Assembly: GCA_019828545.1 (NCBI GenBank)
Contig: JACVRA010000125.1
Span: 186,001 to 250,000 of the forward strand
Source: Paracamarosporium sp. OC-R06-R3
Taxonomy: Eukaryota; Ascomycota; Dothideomycetes; Pleosporales; Didymosphaeriaceae
Direction: 5' to 3'
Length of the DNA stretch: 64,000 nt
Below, piece by piece: positions 1 to 10,965 of the stretch; position 1 is the stretch's first letter, and every line of letters begins with the position of its first letter. A program made the translations under genes and the position numbers. The notes under the pieces are model-generated. The model was not told where the DNA came from. It saw only the letters and a program-made list of their open reading frames with translations, and did no database searches.

Positions 1-810
1 TGCACCCTAGACAAGCCCCAGAAAGAACGGGACAATCTTCACCCTCGTGTGACGGTCGGGAATCTGAGTACTGTGCTGCGGGTCGCCACCATGGTCGCTA
101 GGCGATACTGCCTCATCCGTACTGCAAATGACGGGAAACCCATTGTCACGTTTGAGACATAATATGCCCTTATCGTATGCCAGCGTGTTCGGGACATGGC
201 CTTTCGTGCAGCGCTAGACCTATAGACGTTATCGGTCATTGGAGCCCTGTACAAGGCAACCGTTTTCCAATTTACCAAGCCGGCATTGCTTGAGATTGAG
301 GATCACTGTGGGTGGGAGGATCTATTTATGATCAACAAGCTGACCCTTTCCCTGAGGGATATGGGTATTAATGAAGGGGACTAAAGACTTAGGAATTCGG
401 AAGTTTACTCCCTTTGAACCCTTGTTCACTGCATCTGATTGCTACCTGTTAGAGCTCGCATTCGAGGTTATTCGGGGCTGCTTTGCCTTTCCCAAACCGT
501 ACAGCCCCCAGAGCCGGCTCGCTTGTCACGAAGCTGATGTTTGGGAAGAGGCGCGGGGCCTCGCCGAGTCTCTACTCGACGAAATGTGGGTTTGACGACG
601 CGAAAGCCGTTAGACGAATGCATCGAAGCTGTCAAAAAGATATTGCCCAAGCTCAATGACATGTTGTCGGACACTTCCATAGTCGAGTGCTTCACGGCGC
701 ACATTCTATCTTCTCTACTTCCTCATTCGCATTATACTAGTTCAACGACTCGCATGAGCCCTTGTAATACTTTGAATTCATGGCTAGCCCATCGAACGAA
801 GCCATGGCAC
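1..810. other. gene-free stretch at left edge
   Basis: No supported gene is seen. Short open frames on both strands overlap one another, lack splice-linked partners and match no family I recognise. It may include the 3' flank of the minus-strand phosphodiesterase gene. Confidence 0.5.
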
Positions 811-1848
811 TCAGAGATGAGCTCCATTCCCTTCCTGCTGTTGTTCAATCCCCACCTTAGCGAAAACCCCAAGATGATCAGTTATCCAAGCTTTTTCGAA
901 GCCTAGTGCCACAATCTCGTCTCTCTGTTTCGACTCTGAATCAGGTAATTGAATGTCCTCGCCGAACCGTTTGAATTCCAGCAACTTAAGCGCACCGCAG
1001 AAATAAATCTTATCCATGCGCGAACAACCGAATTGCTCCCTGAACTTTGTTGCAGCTTGTTGGCCCCAGGTGAAGCCCTCATCACTGTCCTCCTTGCCGC
1101 CCTGCTCGAGAAACGCATCTTTGAGATTGTTATCGGCGTGGAGCGTGCGATCAAACGGCTGGATGGCGTTGAAATCGCCAGCAGCCACTGCGGCTTGTAC
1201 TCCTTCGGCACGCAGGTAGCGGGCGACAAGTTGTACTTGTGCCGGGCGCAAAGGAGGGTCCATGGCGAGAGACTCGAGGTGTGTGTTGCAGAGGCGGACA
1301 ACGTTCTTGTTGTCAGATCCGAGCGCGACATCGATGAAGAAAGCATCACGATCCATGCGTGTTTGAGAATAGTGTACGCGAAAGATCGAGGTGATAAATA
1401 GGCGTGCGTCGAGGAGCACCGTAGTGCCGTAATGTTTGGTGGCCCAGTACGTCGCATCGACGTCAGTGAGGAGGAACTTCTCACGGACCCAAGCATTGGA
1501 GGAAATTGTAACAAGATCCTCAGGAGTACATTCTTGGAGGAATATAACTGGGGCAACCGAAGGAGTAGAGGCTAACTGATTCACAAGGTCGCCGAGATGG
1601 TTAAGAGCGGCCTTCATCCGAGTCTCGCCAAAAGGCAGCATGAAGTCAATGTTCCAGCTGTAGAGCGCTATGCTCGTAATTTTGGCCTGTTGTGCTGGTT
1701 GGCTTGGGTGCCTCTTTGAGGCCCATGATGAGGTTGTAGTGTCGAAGACATTGTATGGCTGCGTGAAAGGCTCATCAGGCTTCCATGGGACGTCGGTCTT
1801 TCTGAGCAACGCCGAGTCTTTGACTGCTTTCTGAAAGATCTCGTTCAT
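811..1848 (-). CDS. endonuclease/exonuclease/phosphatase-family protein, TDP2-like
   Basis: Single-exon protein of 345 residues in the EEP (DNase I-like) metal-dependent phosphodiesterase fold. The family motifs appear in order: SWNIDFM (Asn66), FLQECTPE (Glu106), the substrate-loop region with CNTHLES, AGDFNAI (Asp225, Asn227) and ITDHLG (Asp324-His325). This order and spacing resemble tyrosyl-DNA phosphodiesterase 2, which removes 5'-phosphotyrosyl topoisomerase II adducts, so a DNA-repair role is plausible. The open frame extends 18 codons upstream but begins there with TTG, so the first ATG at 1848 is chosen. No ubiquitin-binding N-terminal domain like that of animal TDP2 is visible, which is usual for fungal members. 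It could instead act on another phosphodiester. The family call is firm and the substrate is inferred. Confidence 0.85.
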   Translation of the reverse strand: MNEIFQKAVKDSALLRKTDVPWKPDEPFTQPYNVFDTTTSSWASKRHPSQPAQQAKITSIALYSWNIDFMLPFGETRMKAALNHLGDLVNQLASTPSVAPVIFLQECTPEDLVTISSNAWVREKFLLTDVDATYWATKHYGTTVLLDARLFITSIFRVHYSQTRMDRDAFFIDVALGSDNKNVVRLCNTHLESLAMDPPLRPAQVQLVARYLRAEGVQAAVAAGDFNAIQPFDRTLHADNNLKDAFLEQGGKEDSDEGFTWGQQAATKFREQFGCSRMDKIYFCGALKLLEFKRFGEDIQLPDSESKQRDEIVALGFEKAWITDHLGVFAKVGIEQQQEGNGAHL

Positions 1849-2283
1849 AGCTGACACAAGCCCTTGAGTCGACAATGAGATAATCAGCAGAGAGTTTAAC
1901 AACGATCCGAACCAAAGTAAGAAAGTGAGCGTTGAGCGCAGTCCGCTGTATATAGACGTCGGCGTCTAGTGTGGCACGACGAATTGTGGATCCAATCGAA
2001 GTCGATTGGTCAGTTTTGGACCCCCAACAACAAGTGGAAACTGCGCTGCCGATCCCTGCAGATTAGGGCAGCCGTCCCCGCTCACAGTATTCATTAACAA
2101 TTCGTATTACCCATGTGAGACAATGCTGCATGGGGCCTATGGCTCTAAACGGGTTGTCGAGCCTAGTGTTAAGACTGGGAACCATTATCGAACTATTCTC
2201 AAGAATGAATGAAGGCATGGTCCTTCGTGCCTTGTATCATGGGCATTGTAAAGCCACAAGAATTCGCTGCAATTCCCAGTTTC
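1849..2283. other. intergenic region
   Basis: Upstream flank of the TDP2-like gene and 3' flank of the rhodopsin-fold gene, both on the minus strand. No additional gene or repeat is seen. Confidence 0.5.
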
Positions 2284-3641
2284 CTACACCTGCCTATCTA
2301 ACCTACTCTTTTGACTACTTATATCCGTCTTCACCGTGATCCTGTTCAACGGAAAATCCTCAATAGCACCAGGCGCGCCACCTTGCACCTGCACTTCCTG
2401 TGCGGCTCTGTAGCCCTCTGGCATCGATCCCGAGATTTCACTTCCCCGAGATTCTAACGTTGGGAGCCGCTCATATGGATTCTCAGCTCCGGTAGGACCA
2501 TCAACTGTAAGATCGAGTGTATTTGGATCCCTGACAAAACGTTTCCTGCTCCTAGATCCACCCCCAATTGTAGGTACGTTCTCATTCTCGTCGCTCTCTT
2601 TCTTTCCGCTGGAGCTGAGGCTGAAAAACGAGGTGTAGGTCATAGCCCATGTGAGCAATGGGCCTAGCGGAGGCAAGCAGGCGGACATGATGGCTGCGCT
2701 GACCTCTACGATGGTCCAGAGAAAGGTATCTGGAAGGACCCCTAGGCAGTACTGTTAGCAGTGTCCTGTAATCGTGACTGGAAGATAGAATGCTTACATG
2801 TGATGTCTGTCGCGCCAGTCGTAGTGGTATACACGATTTTAAAGCGAACAACGCTGCTCACACAGGTAAGCGCACCGAAGCCGAAGACTGCTGCCAGTGC
2901 GATTCTTTGGGGCTTCCGGACGTGCAGCTTTAGAATCTCGATTATGGGTAGACACAGTATGAAGAAGTCGATTGTGAAATTTGGCACGGCTTTGCCCATG
3001 AAGACATGATTATGGTTGATGCAGACGCCCTTGACGAGTGGCCGCCAGGCCTTGTGGATGGGTTTGCACTGGAATATTGAGACGAACACACACCCGAGCC
3101 ACCACGCCAACACGAGAGAGGAGAGGCAGGCGATCCCTATTTTGATGAAGCGTGTGGGGAATATGCGCCAGTACATGACGAGGATGCTACACTTCACAAT
3201 GGCCAGGGAGGTCGCGTAGACAAAATCACCCACGTAAAAGTACTGCACAGAATTAGCACTTAATGTATGAGTACATGTTCATTCTCAGGTCCCCTCACCA
3301 CTTCCATGTTGTCGAGGGCATGTGGATCTGTTTTTATCAAAGCAGTGAGATGTCGACCTAGGCCACCGTACTTGACGGTGAGCACGCATGTAGCGAAAGT
3401 TGCCCATAAAAACGCCTGACGATTAGCATTTTGCAAAGATTCGCACGGAGCAGAGGATGCTACATACTACAGAAATGATTATCAGCCAGTCGTCTATCCG
3501 TAAGCCTTTCCGCGAAAGGCTCAATCCTACGCGGAGAACAACGAGGGCAGTCGCGAGCGCGGCGACGGCGGACATCTTCGGGACCAGCGCGCCCGTTGAG
3601 TTGGCGGCCACGTACTCTGGGGTCAAAGCAGTCGACCCCAT
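2284..3641 (-). CDS. fungal rhodopsin-fold integral membrane protein (PTH11-like)
   Basis: Four exons read on the minus strand: 3641-3468, 3415-3299, 3242-2798 and 2729-2284, giving 393 residues. Splice phases close at all three junctions (52, 56 and 68-base introns). The protein carries the fungal seven-helix rhodopsin-fold domain seen in PTH11-type putative GPCRs. Landmarks are an N-terminal 'ALTPEYVA', then 'LRIDDWLI', 'YFYVGDFVYATSLAIVKCSILVMYWRIFP'-type helices 3-4 (shortened here), a QCKPI motif, and 'FLWTIVEVSAAIMSACLPPL' near helix 7. A polar cytosolic tail of about 120 residues follows. No CFEM cysteine domain precedes it, so it is not classical PTH11. In-frame sequence upstream of 3641 lacks an ATG. 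Ligand and coupling are unknown. Confidence 0.85.
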
Positions 3642-5415
3642 AGTGGAGTAGCGAGCCCAGGTTCGCAATATGAATTCGAGAATCGCTAGGTGCTCGGACG
3701 ATGGAGTCCCTAGGAGGATAAACCCACTATTAGCGGCAATATATGCGACGCTGACAGTGATGCTGACAACGATACTGTATCACGCCAGGCCTACAAGAAC
3801 AGCCCACAACCATATTGCACGACAAGTGGACATTAACAAAGGTAGGCAAAGTCGGCGAATGGTGCTCTGGCATATCCGCCAATTATTCTCCCAACAATCA
3901 ACTCGCTTTCAGCTCGAGGTTGCAACGTGGTTGTCCGCATCAAATTGCTAGGGTGTTCCGCCCCCAACCCGGTCAGCGACAGGCTGAACGCGTGGCGAAA
4001 GGGCGATCTCATCTCAAGCACAATCCGTCCAGATAAAATCGACTTCAACTACTGAGCGGATAGTGTACTGGGGGTAACACTTACTCATTAATAAATAGAC
4101 GTCTATATCGATCAATAGCTACCTTTCGTAGCAATGCAATGAACCAACCTCGCCATGAATAGCACCATCCCAAAACGCAGGTTTGATGGGCTGACACATG
4201 GGGCCATGACGAGGCACCTTCCGCTTCTACGTTTCGCGGATACCTAAACGGTTTCCATCCCTGGGATACGTGCGTGTGAGGCTGACATGCAGGTGTTGCT
4301 AAGATAGGATACCCTTACGTAGCGGTGCTGAACGAAACATCTGGCCAATCATGTCTCGCGGACGCATCGTTGGATAGTTCTGATTTAAAATTTTGCGACG
4401 CGGGTAAAAGGGAGGAGAATATAAGGCGGTATCATGAACGGATTGCTAGTCCATAATACAAAGGGCACCCCCTTGTACAGTGGAGGATTTGACCTACCGT
4501 ATCGGCCCGTCCCTAGCGGACGATCTCGCGCCATCCTCTTTATTCCGGGCACAGTCGTGGTTGAGCAAGAACGCAGATACGTACTTAGATCCCAGGATCC
4601 AATGATCATCTGGTTGTGGTAGTGGTATGTTGCTTCGCTTCCCAAAAGTTTTCGCTGTAGATGTCTGTGTGCGATTGCTGGCAAAGGTTCGCGTACTTAC
4701 ACAGCGCGGAAGATACTCATCTCGCAAGCCGGGTGGATCTAAGCATCTAAGATTGACAGGTCGACACCTAGGGACTCATACTCTTCTGCCCTACCTCGTG
4801 CGATAATAGTAAGCAGGATATGAGTTAATCATCTACTATAAACAGTGCCACCCAGAATCTCGTTCATTTGAGACAGCATCACAAGCCATGCACGGCCTTA
4901 CCTGGATCCTTACTGCTTCCAAAGGCGTTGTATCTCCTCCCCATACATACCAGCGAAACCAGGGAATCTTTCGGGATGTGACTAAGACCTGGGCGATGCA
5001 ACTGGGATTTGAAAAACATGCACCATCGACGGTCGTTGATTATGTGTCGTGTCTTGAGCCGAGAAGTCTTCGCAAGTGACAAAGATCCTTGAATGGCGGT
5101 GCTATGGGGTGTATAAACAGGAACGGCAGTAATCCTGTATAAGTTTGTCAGCGCTTTCACTGGTTTTCTTGAAATCAGCGTTTCAAGATTGACTGTTCGT
5201 GATGCTCAAGGTATCAAGAACCGCATACATGTTGTCGTTGGTCTAATACATTAAAGATGTAAAGCAGCGATTATGGATGCGATAAGACCCATTAGATATT
5301 ATGTTTACTGGCATTTTCATCATGGCGCAGAGCTAGAGTCAAGACTGGCCCCAAGACTGTGATTACCTGCCGAACACATGCATATCGCGTCCAACTTGCC
5401 TTTACCAGCCGTTTA
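3642..5415. other. gene-poor stretch with possible exon relics
   Basis: No intact gene can be supported. On the minus strand between about 5160 and 4700 there are short protein-like frames linked by good donor sequences (GTAAGG near 4904, GTAAGT near 4701). They could be exons of a decayed or unrecognised gene, but no family match or complete frame is found. Confidence 0.35.
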
Positions 5416-6231
5416 TTAGCGACTTGAGCAAGCCAAGATGCAGCCCGTAGGGGTTTTGGTTTTGAATTTCGGGAGAAAGCTGCTCGCGCAATTACATAAT
5501 TGCGCGGAGATATTGAGAAGAGATAGAACGAAAGGTACGGTCAGCTGATCAATCTGTTCCGGTGGAGCTTTTAAAGAACTCCAATCGTAAGCGGTAAATA
5601 CGTGTGTCAAAGGTGCTATCTCTAATGACTTACCAGGGTGTGCCAGCCCAGCATGGATTGGACAAGCAGGATCAAAGCTAATTTTCACTGTAGCTTGGTA
5701 TGACTCAGAGCACTACATGTATTCAATTGCGTGAACTGTTACTGAGTCTACTGATGATTCAGCTACGCCAGCGTCCAAAGTAATAAGATCTAAAGGCCAC
5801 TTATGGGCCATAACATATTGCCGCAATTGACAACCACTTTCATTTACATCCGCTACCGGCAACTTCAGCTTGAGGTAGTCAAGATAAAGAAGGGAAAGGC
5901 TCAAACGTCGGACCCGAGTAATCGGATTACTATGTAGAGTACAACAACGATACCTCCATCCTAGAGTCTCTCCTTGAAGTCCAGCGTTCTCCAAGGAAAG
6001 TATCAAAGTGGTTGAAGTTGGTAACGGGTGGTGCAGGAATCTCAAGACACTTTTAGTTGCCAACCGACTCTCAAAAAATCTTGCTCCTCTTATAGCTCTG
6101 AAGCCTCGAGAACACCTCTCAAGCTTTGATGTTTATAACTCACGCAGCGTTGAGTCAACTCCAGATAGCGCATCAGCACTATATTTTGAGAGCTCTGAAT
6201 GACAGCAGTACACACGAGAAGCGTTGAGCAT
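5416..6231 (-). pseudogene. decayed minus-strand gene with two in-frame nonsense codons
   Basis: One continuous minus-strand frame runs from an ATG at 6231 to a stop at 5416 (272 codons). It is broken only by TAA at 6135-6133 and TAG at 5715-5713. The frame reads as plausible globular protein on both sides of each stop, for example 'GARFFESRLATKSVLRFL', 'VRRLSLSLLYLDYLKLKLP' and 'KISFDPACPIHAGL'. I do not recognise its function. Both stops would arise from glutamine codons (CAA, CAG) by a C-to-T change in a CpA context, the signature preferred by repeat-induced point mutation. A spliced functional gene that skips the stops is possible but no convincing introns flank them. Confidence 0.5.
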
Positions 6232-6311
6232 TAGCCGAGTAGAGAAGCAGCTAATTTTATCCAGTCGTATAAACTCATTTTTCGCTCATTTGTCGATCGC
6301 CAACTTCCTTC

Positions 6312-6599
6312 ATGGCTACATCGTATGAAGGATTTATCTGTTGCTATTTTCTCTCTGAGAAGGACGACGCAAAATCAGGCCGTAAATTTGAACCCAATAG
6401 TATGTATACATTCGTCAACACCACCATCATTGGTGCCCAGCCAGTTCCACTGAAGTGTATCAAATGCGGCCAACCGCCCTTGGGCAACCCCGTTAATAAC
6501 AAGCTTAGATTCTGCACCATGGGCCATGTTGCCGGGCGATATGTCGTTCGAGCGCAGAGTATGTTGTACGATCTTTCTCTGGTGGTTGCCTGTGGATAA
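6312..6599 (+). CDS. small hypothetical protein with CxxC motif
   Basis: Uninterrupted 95-codon frame starting with ATG. It contains 'LKCIKCGQPP' followed by a further Cys and His ('RFCTMGH'), a spacing that could bind one zinc ion. No family is recognised and no introns are evident. It lies between the decayed gene and the tRNA-Glu gene, in a gene-poor stretch, so it may equally be chance or a relic. The call rests only on frame length and the Cys/His pattern. Confidence 0.25.
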   Translation: MATSYEGFICCYFLSEKDDAKSGRKFEPNSMYTFVNTTIIGAQPVPLKCIKCGQPPLGNPVNNKLRFCTMGHVAGRYVVRAQSMLYDLSLVVACG

Positions 6600-6784
6600 A
6601 GACATGTTCTACGGGAAGCTGTCCTAAAATGTGCGTTTTAGTAGCAAGCTCAAATTAGTTGCAGATCACATCGTCATAAGCGGATTGTCTTTCGTCGCTT
6701 CCTGGTGGTTATTTGAAAGGGGCAAAAGATGTAGCTAGCGTCTAAACTAACTATCGAAGAGTAAGATGCGGGAAAAAAAAAGGC

Positions 6785-6790
6785 AAAAAA
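6785..6790 (-). terminator. RNA polymerase III terminator of tRNA-Glu
   Basis: A run of six T on the minus strand starts eight bases after the discriminator base of the tRNA-Glu gene, and a second T run follows at 6780-6773. This is the usual Pol III stop. Confidence 0.7.
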
Positions 6791-6797
6791 GAACGCA

Positions 6798-6948
6798 TTC
6801 CGTTACCGGGAGTCGAACCCGGCTCTCGTCGGAAGCTAACATTTGCTCGAAGGCTCATGAAAGCGACGGATGCTAGCCGATCTATTAAAGATTATTAGAT
6901 GGTGTTGTTGGAGGTTGGAAACAGCTAACACTTACACACCATAACGGA
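6798..6948 (-). tRNA. tRNA-Glu (UUC) with two introns
   Basis: Acceptor TCCGTTA (6948-6942) pairs perfectly with TAACGGA (6805-6799), and the T-arm CCGGG/TTCGACT/CCCGG is intact. Two insertions interrupt the gene. The first, 6935-6882 (54 bases), starts GTAAGT, ends TTAATAG, contains CTAATAA and sits in the D-loop after base 13. The second, 6857-6833 (25 bases), lies between positions 37 and 38, the canonical tRNA intron site. Removing both gives a 72-base cloverleaf: D-stem GTG/CAT, anticodon stem CGTCG/CGACG, loop C-U-UUC-A-C, variable loop AGAG and discriminator A, closely resembling fungal tRNA-Glu. Without removal of the first insertion no normal D-arm forms near the acceptor. The insertion also splits the A box, whereas the B box is intact. 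A pseudogene cannot be excluded, but every stem is unmutated. Confidence 0.8.
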
Positions 6949-7202
6949 TGTTACTCGTTATATTTTGTGCCAAATTCAAAACAATATATAGCAGATACTG
7001 AACAGCAGACAGGTGGAGAAAACTCCACATCCCTCCCAGAGGTTTGCTTCATTGGAGTCATGGTGGATCTGCCAGCCTGCTAGGCGATTCAGTGACCGAA
7101 GTTGTGTGCGGGGCACCCGACGACAGCCCGACGCCACTTGGGCCGCCGGACTTGTTGCAGCGTGACCGCGCGTTGCGCATCGGCCGAAACGCGTCCCGCC
7201 AA

Positions 7203-9096
7203 ATGACGCCTCATCGCCTAGACACGCCCACGGCCGCCATGGCCCACGACAGCAGCAGCGCCCTTGAGGCCGTGAGTGCTTGTCCACGCCAGCAAATATA
7301 TCGGCCAGTGCAGGAGCTGAGCTTTGAGGTGGCAAACCACGTCAAGGCGTATCTAGACCACCAGCGCTGTACGTACGTTGCCGTTGTCGCGGGCCTATTT
7401 ACTACTGACATGCCCCACCAGATGAACAGGCTTATGTATTTCTACACTCCCTTCTCGCTACAAGTACCTCTATCTCAGTGCCTGCGAAGCCTTACGTCGG
7501 CTTGCTAGCACCCGCCGCCCAGCTGGCTCTTGCCTCGACACTCGTCGTCTACCCGCCCATAACCACCAGAGCGAGCTCCGCCGATGCGACCAAAGGCTCC
7601 GATGCCGCCCTACGATACCTGAATTGCGTGCATGATACAGTTAGAGGGCCTGGGTTCAAGACCATCAGGGCGGCCTTTGCCTTCTCTGATTCGCGAAGGC
7701 GAGGCGCCGCACTACGCAGCCCGCTTACCAGCCCCACGTCCGCCCGAAGCTTTGATGTCGAGCAGCTTCACGATGTCGCTGCGAATGCCAAGAGCATTTG
7801 GCAGCGCGCAGAGGATTTCTGGCACGTTGTAGGATGGGCCTTCAATTGCTCGGTTGCACATAAGAAACGTTGGGTGCGGTGGAGGCTCTGGTTGGATCTC
7901 ATGCTTAGCTTCCTTGAGGCCGAATGGGACGACAGCGTGAGAAACAGCAAATTGGACTCTACGGAAAAACAAAGTATCCTACAGGGTAGCCTCATATGGC
8001 GGTATATCTGCAGCCAGGAACCTCTCGCTGGAAACACAAGGAAACGCATCTTCAGGGCGATATATGCCACTGCCGACCCACAGTCTCTGAAAGAGTTTCC
8101 CGAGGTGTGGGGCAAGGAGACACAGGAACCAAACCCGCAAGATACAGAGAAGAGACACACAGGTCTCGTCGATTTCGAGACGGGCGACATGGCTGATTAC
8201 GCGAGCGAGGATGAAGATGTCGAAATGCAGGATGCGCCACGATCGGGTATCAGAGGACGCAGGCCGAGAAATGCTCTGAAAACTTCGGACACTTCCTTGC
8301 CGTCATTAGAAGACGCCTTCATACCTGATTACGAGGCTGCCGTACAAAGACTTGGGGGTCTGGATGCCGTAGACCTTCGCCAACGTCTACTAGCCCTGGT
8401 ACATACCCTTGCACGTGAGTGATTGCTTTCTGACATTATGCAGCTTTCCAAAGTCGCTAGAGAACTTCCTGATCAGTTTACCTCGGTTGATGGCCTCTTC
8501 GACACAGTTGCCACGCAGCAGAGATACTTTTCACTCTCTGTATTAAATCTGTTGATCACGACCTCGCGGCTGTCTTCTGCTGATCAAATAGCGCTGAACA
8601 TGACCGTCCTGACCACTTTGACCTCTGAGAAGTACATCGACTATACCAATGCAACACCGACGCAGGATGAACTTGAACAATTTCTACTTCCACTTCGCGC
8701 GCGAAAGCACAGTTTCGCTGCCCATGCTAAAGTGTCCATTATCCTAGAGCAGATGTTCATGCTCATGATGAAACAAGAGCTTCTTCGGCCCACGGAAACT
8801 TTGCGGAAAGCATTGGAGGCTGGCATCAAGGAACGGAGTAACGTCAAAGGTAAAAAGGACAACACCCAAGAGGAAGAACAGGGTGAGGCATCTTTGGAGA
8901 TGAGCTCGGAGCGACTACGTGGTCTACTGGAGATGCTTGGAATGGTAGTGGGCCAGACGCCGGTAGGGAAAGGTCCACCGAAAGCGAAGAGTACGTATAT
9001 GTCTTTGTCTTTCTCCATACAGTTCTCTTTCATTTGCGCCAGAAATCAATGCGGACGATAGCTGACAAGCGACTAGAAGCCCGAATGCACAGATGA
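7203..9096 (+). CDS. conserved fungal protein of unknown function
   Basis: Inferred exons 7203-7368, 7422-8398, 8444-8990 and 9077-9096, giving about 569 residues. The first junction is clear (CGCT|GTACGT, TACTGAC branch, phase preserved). The second uses donor GTACAT at 8399, because the stronger GTGAGT at 8415 breaks the frame. The 3' end is uncertain: the last exon as drawn ends in a basic tail, but another frame downstream also looks coding. The protein is mostly helical and soluble, with an N-terminal repeat-like helical half, a central acidic patch (EDEDVEMQD near the middle) and a charged Lys/Glu-rich segment near the C-terminus. I recognise the sequence as of a conserved type but cannot assign a function. 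An ATG at 7239 is an alternative start. Confidence 0.6.
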
Positions 9097-9642
9097 GCTA
9101 GAGCACTTCATGAGTACAATCCTCAAGGAAATGTGGGACTTTAATGGTCGGACTTTTTTGTGGGGTTGAGGTAGGTAAGCCGAGCCACCTGCTTCGTGCG
9201 GAAGGTCAACCGAGCGTGGCACCAAGCAGCAGTTTTAGTACCCCACGCACGTCAGCCCTCTATCGATCACATTGGTAATCGGCAATCTTCTGGACAAGAT
9301 GCGATTGACCGAGTTTGCGATGGGAGGGAGCTGGAGGGTCGTTGCGCCCTTCCTTTGGCTCCAAAAATAACAAATAGCCACCTTGCCGCGGCCGCGGGCC
9401 GCTGCATCTCAAAAACCGACAATGGTACCGATTGTCATGCTTTGTTCCATATATTCACCGTCCGCACCGATTGAACTCTTAAGCCCACTTATCGTGATTT
9501 TTACAAGCTCTTCATTGCATTTTGAGTGGTTCATACGTCATTGACTGCAACCACTCTTTTCCCATTTTTGGTTTTCTCTGCCGTGACTCACCGCTCGGAT
9601 CAAACGACTTGCATCCACAACCCGCGAAGCATACAGTACACC
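9097..9642. other. intergenic region with GC-rich palindromic patch
   Basis: Flank between two plus-strand genes. It contains a GC-rich near-palindrome around 9387-9403 (gcggccgcgggccgc). No gene is seen, although up to about 9170 it could include the 3' end of the preceding gene. Confidence 0.4.
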
Positions 9643-10756
9643 ATGCCTCCTAAGATCACCATCGTCCGGTGAGCAAATATGGGACCCTACCACCGATCAA
9701 TGCTAACACTATTCGCCTTCCAGCCACGGCCAGGGCTACCACAACCTCACAGTAAGCATGTCCTCTTGTATTTTGCCTATTGCAACGATACATGATTCTC
9801 CTAGCGTAACTACGATCTCCGAGACCCGCTACTCACGCCTCTCGGCCACGAGCAATGCGCCCAGCTCTCTGCCACCTACCCGCATCACGGCACCGTGGAC
9901 CTCATAATAGCCTCGCCAATTCGACGCACGGTAAGTCGTCCCATGATATCCCTCTACATGCATTTAAAATCCATATCCTATATATACATCTTGACCTGAC
10001 GATGATGTAGATACAAACTGCAGCTTTCAGCTTCGGTCCGGCTCTTGCTCGTCCCGATGTGCCTTTTGTTCTAGACCCTAAACTCCAGGAACTTGGTAGC
10101 CACGATGCGGATCGCGGGATCGATGTGCCTGATTTGAAGATGTGGTTGAAAGAGGCGGAGAAGGATGGCGAGAAGAAGGTGGCGTTTGATTGGGGGAAGA
10201 TTGATGTTGGTAATGTGAAGGAGGGTTGGAATAGCAAGGTATGTCACGTGTTCGGGTATAGGAAGGTCTTGGGACGAAAAGAAAGAAGAGAGAGTCCGCT
10301 TGTGTGCAACATGGATGCTGACTTGTAATTGTGCAGCAAGGATACTGGGCATACGAAGCAAACGCCATCTACAACCGCGCCGCCGACGTCCGCCGCGAGC
10401 TCTTTCAGCGGTCAGAAAACCACGTGAGTCCTCGCTCCCTGCTTATCCCACCCCGCTAATGTCCCCAGATCGTACTCGTCTCCCACGGCGCAATCGCCCA
10501 CTTCATCACCGAAGACTGGGAAATCGAAGACCCCATGCTCGGCACAAACTGGTCGAATTGCGAAGTGCGCGACTTCGTGTTCACCGAGGCGTCAACGGAT
10601 ATCAAAGCGCATCTTGTGGAGACGGAGGAGAGTCGGGCGAGGAGACCGCCTTACGAGGGGGTCAAATGGGAGGAGCCGTGGAAAAGGTCGGGGGATAGGG
10701 ATCCGCATGTGGTTGAGGAGGTGGAGATGGTCGAGCAGCAACAGAATGGGCCATAA
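9643..10756 (+). CDS. histidine phosphatase superfamily (phosphoglycerate mutase-like) protein
   Basis: Six exons: 9643-9668, 9724-9751, 9805-9930, 10011-10238, 10337-10423 and 10469-10756. All junctions are in phase and give 260 residues. The N-terminus carries the catalytic RHG motif split across the first intron ('IVRHGQGYHN', His about residue 10), and 'IASPIRRTIQTA' supplies the second conserved Arg. 'IVLVSHGAIAHFITED' supplies the late catalytic His. This is the branch-2 pattern of small fungal phosphatases related to yeast PMU1 and similar enzymes. Because the phosphoglycerate-mutase proton-donor context is not clear, a broad phosphatase role is more likely than a glycolytic one. The C-terminus is an acidic and Gln-rich tail. 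Confidence 0.9.
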
Positions 10757-10965
10757 GGAGGGGCCGTGTGTGGTAATATTGCATGGGGAGGTTGGGAGCG
10801 TGGGGATTTGAGGTTTAAATGCATATAGACTTGCTGGGGGATATAGATATAGACGCATAGGAAGCGTATGTTTAGTTGGTCGAACGCAGTTCGACGAATA
10901 GTCATGATAATGCATCTTGTGTCCGAATACTTGTCGTAGGAATATTTAATGTCAGTCCGAATATG

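Noticed and set aside
371..906. Overlapping plus-strand frames at the left edge
   Set aside because: They shift phase midway, have no usable splice sites between them and match no family I know. A frameshifted relic is possible but not supportable.
8399..8443. Use of the strong GTGAGT donor at 8415 in the conserved unknown gene
   Set aside because: Joining it to the acceptor at 8443 shifts the frame into an early stop; the weaker GTACAT donor at 8399 keeps the frame.
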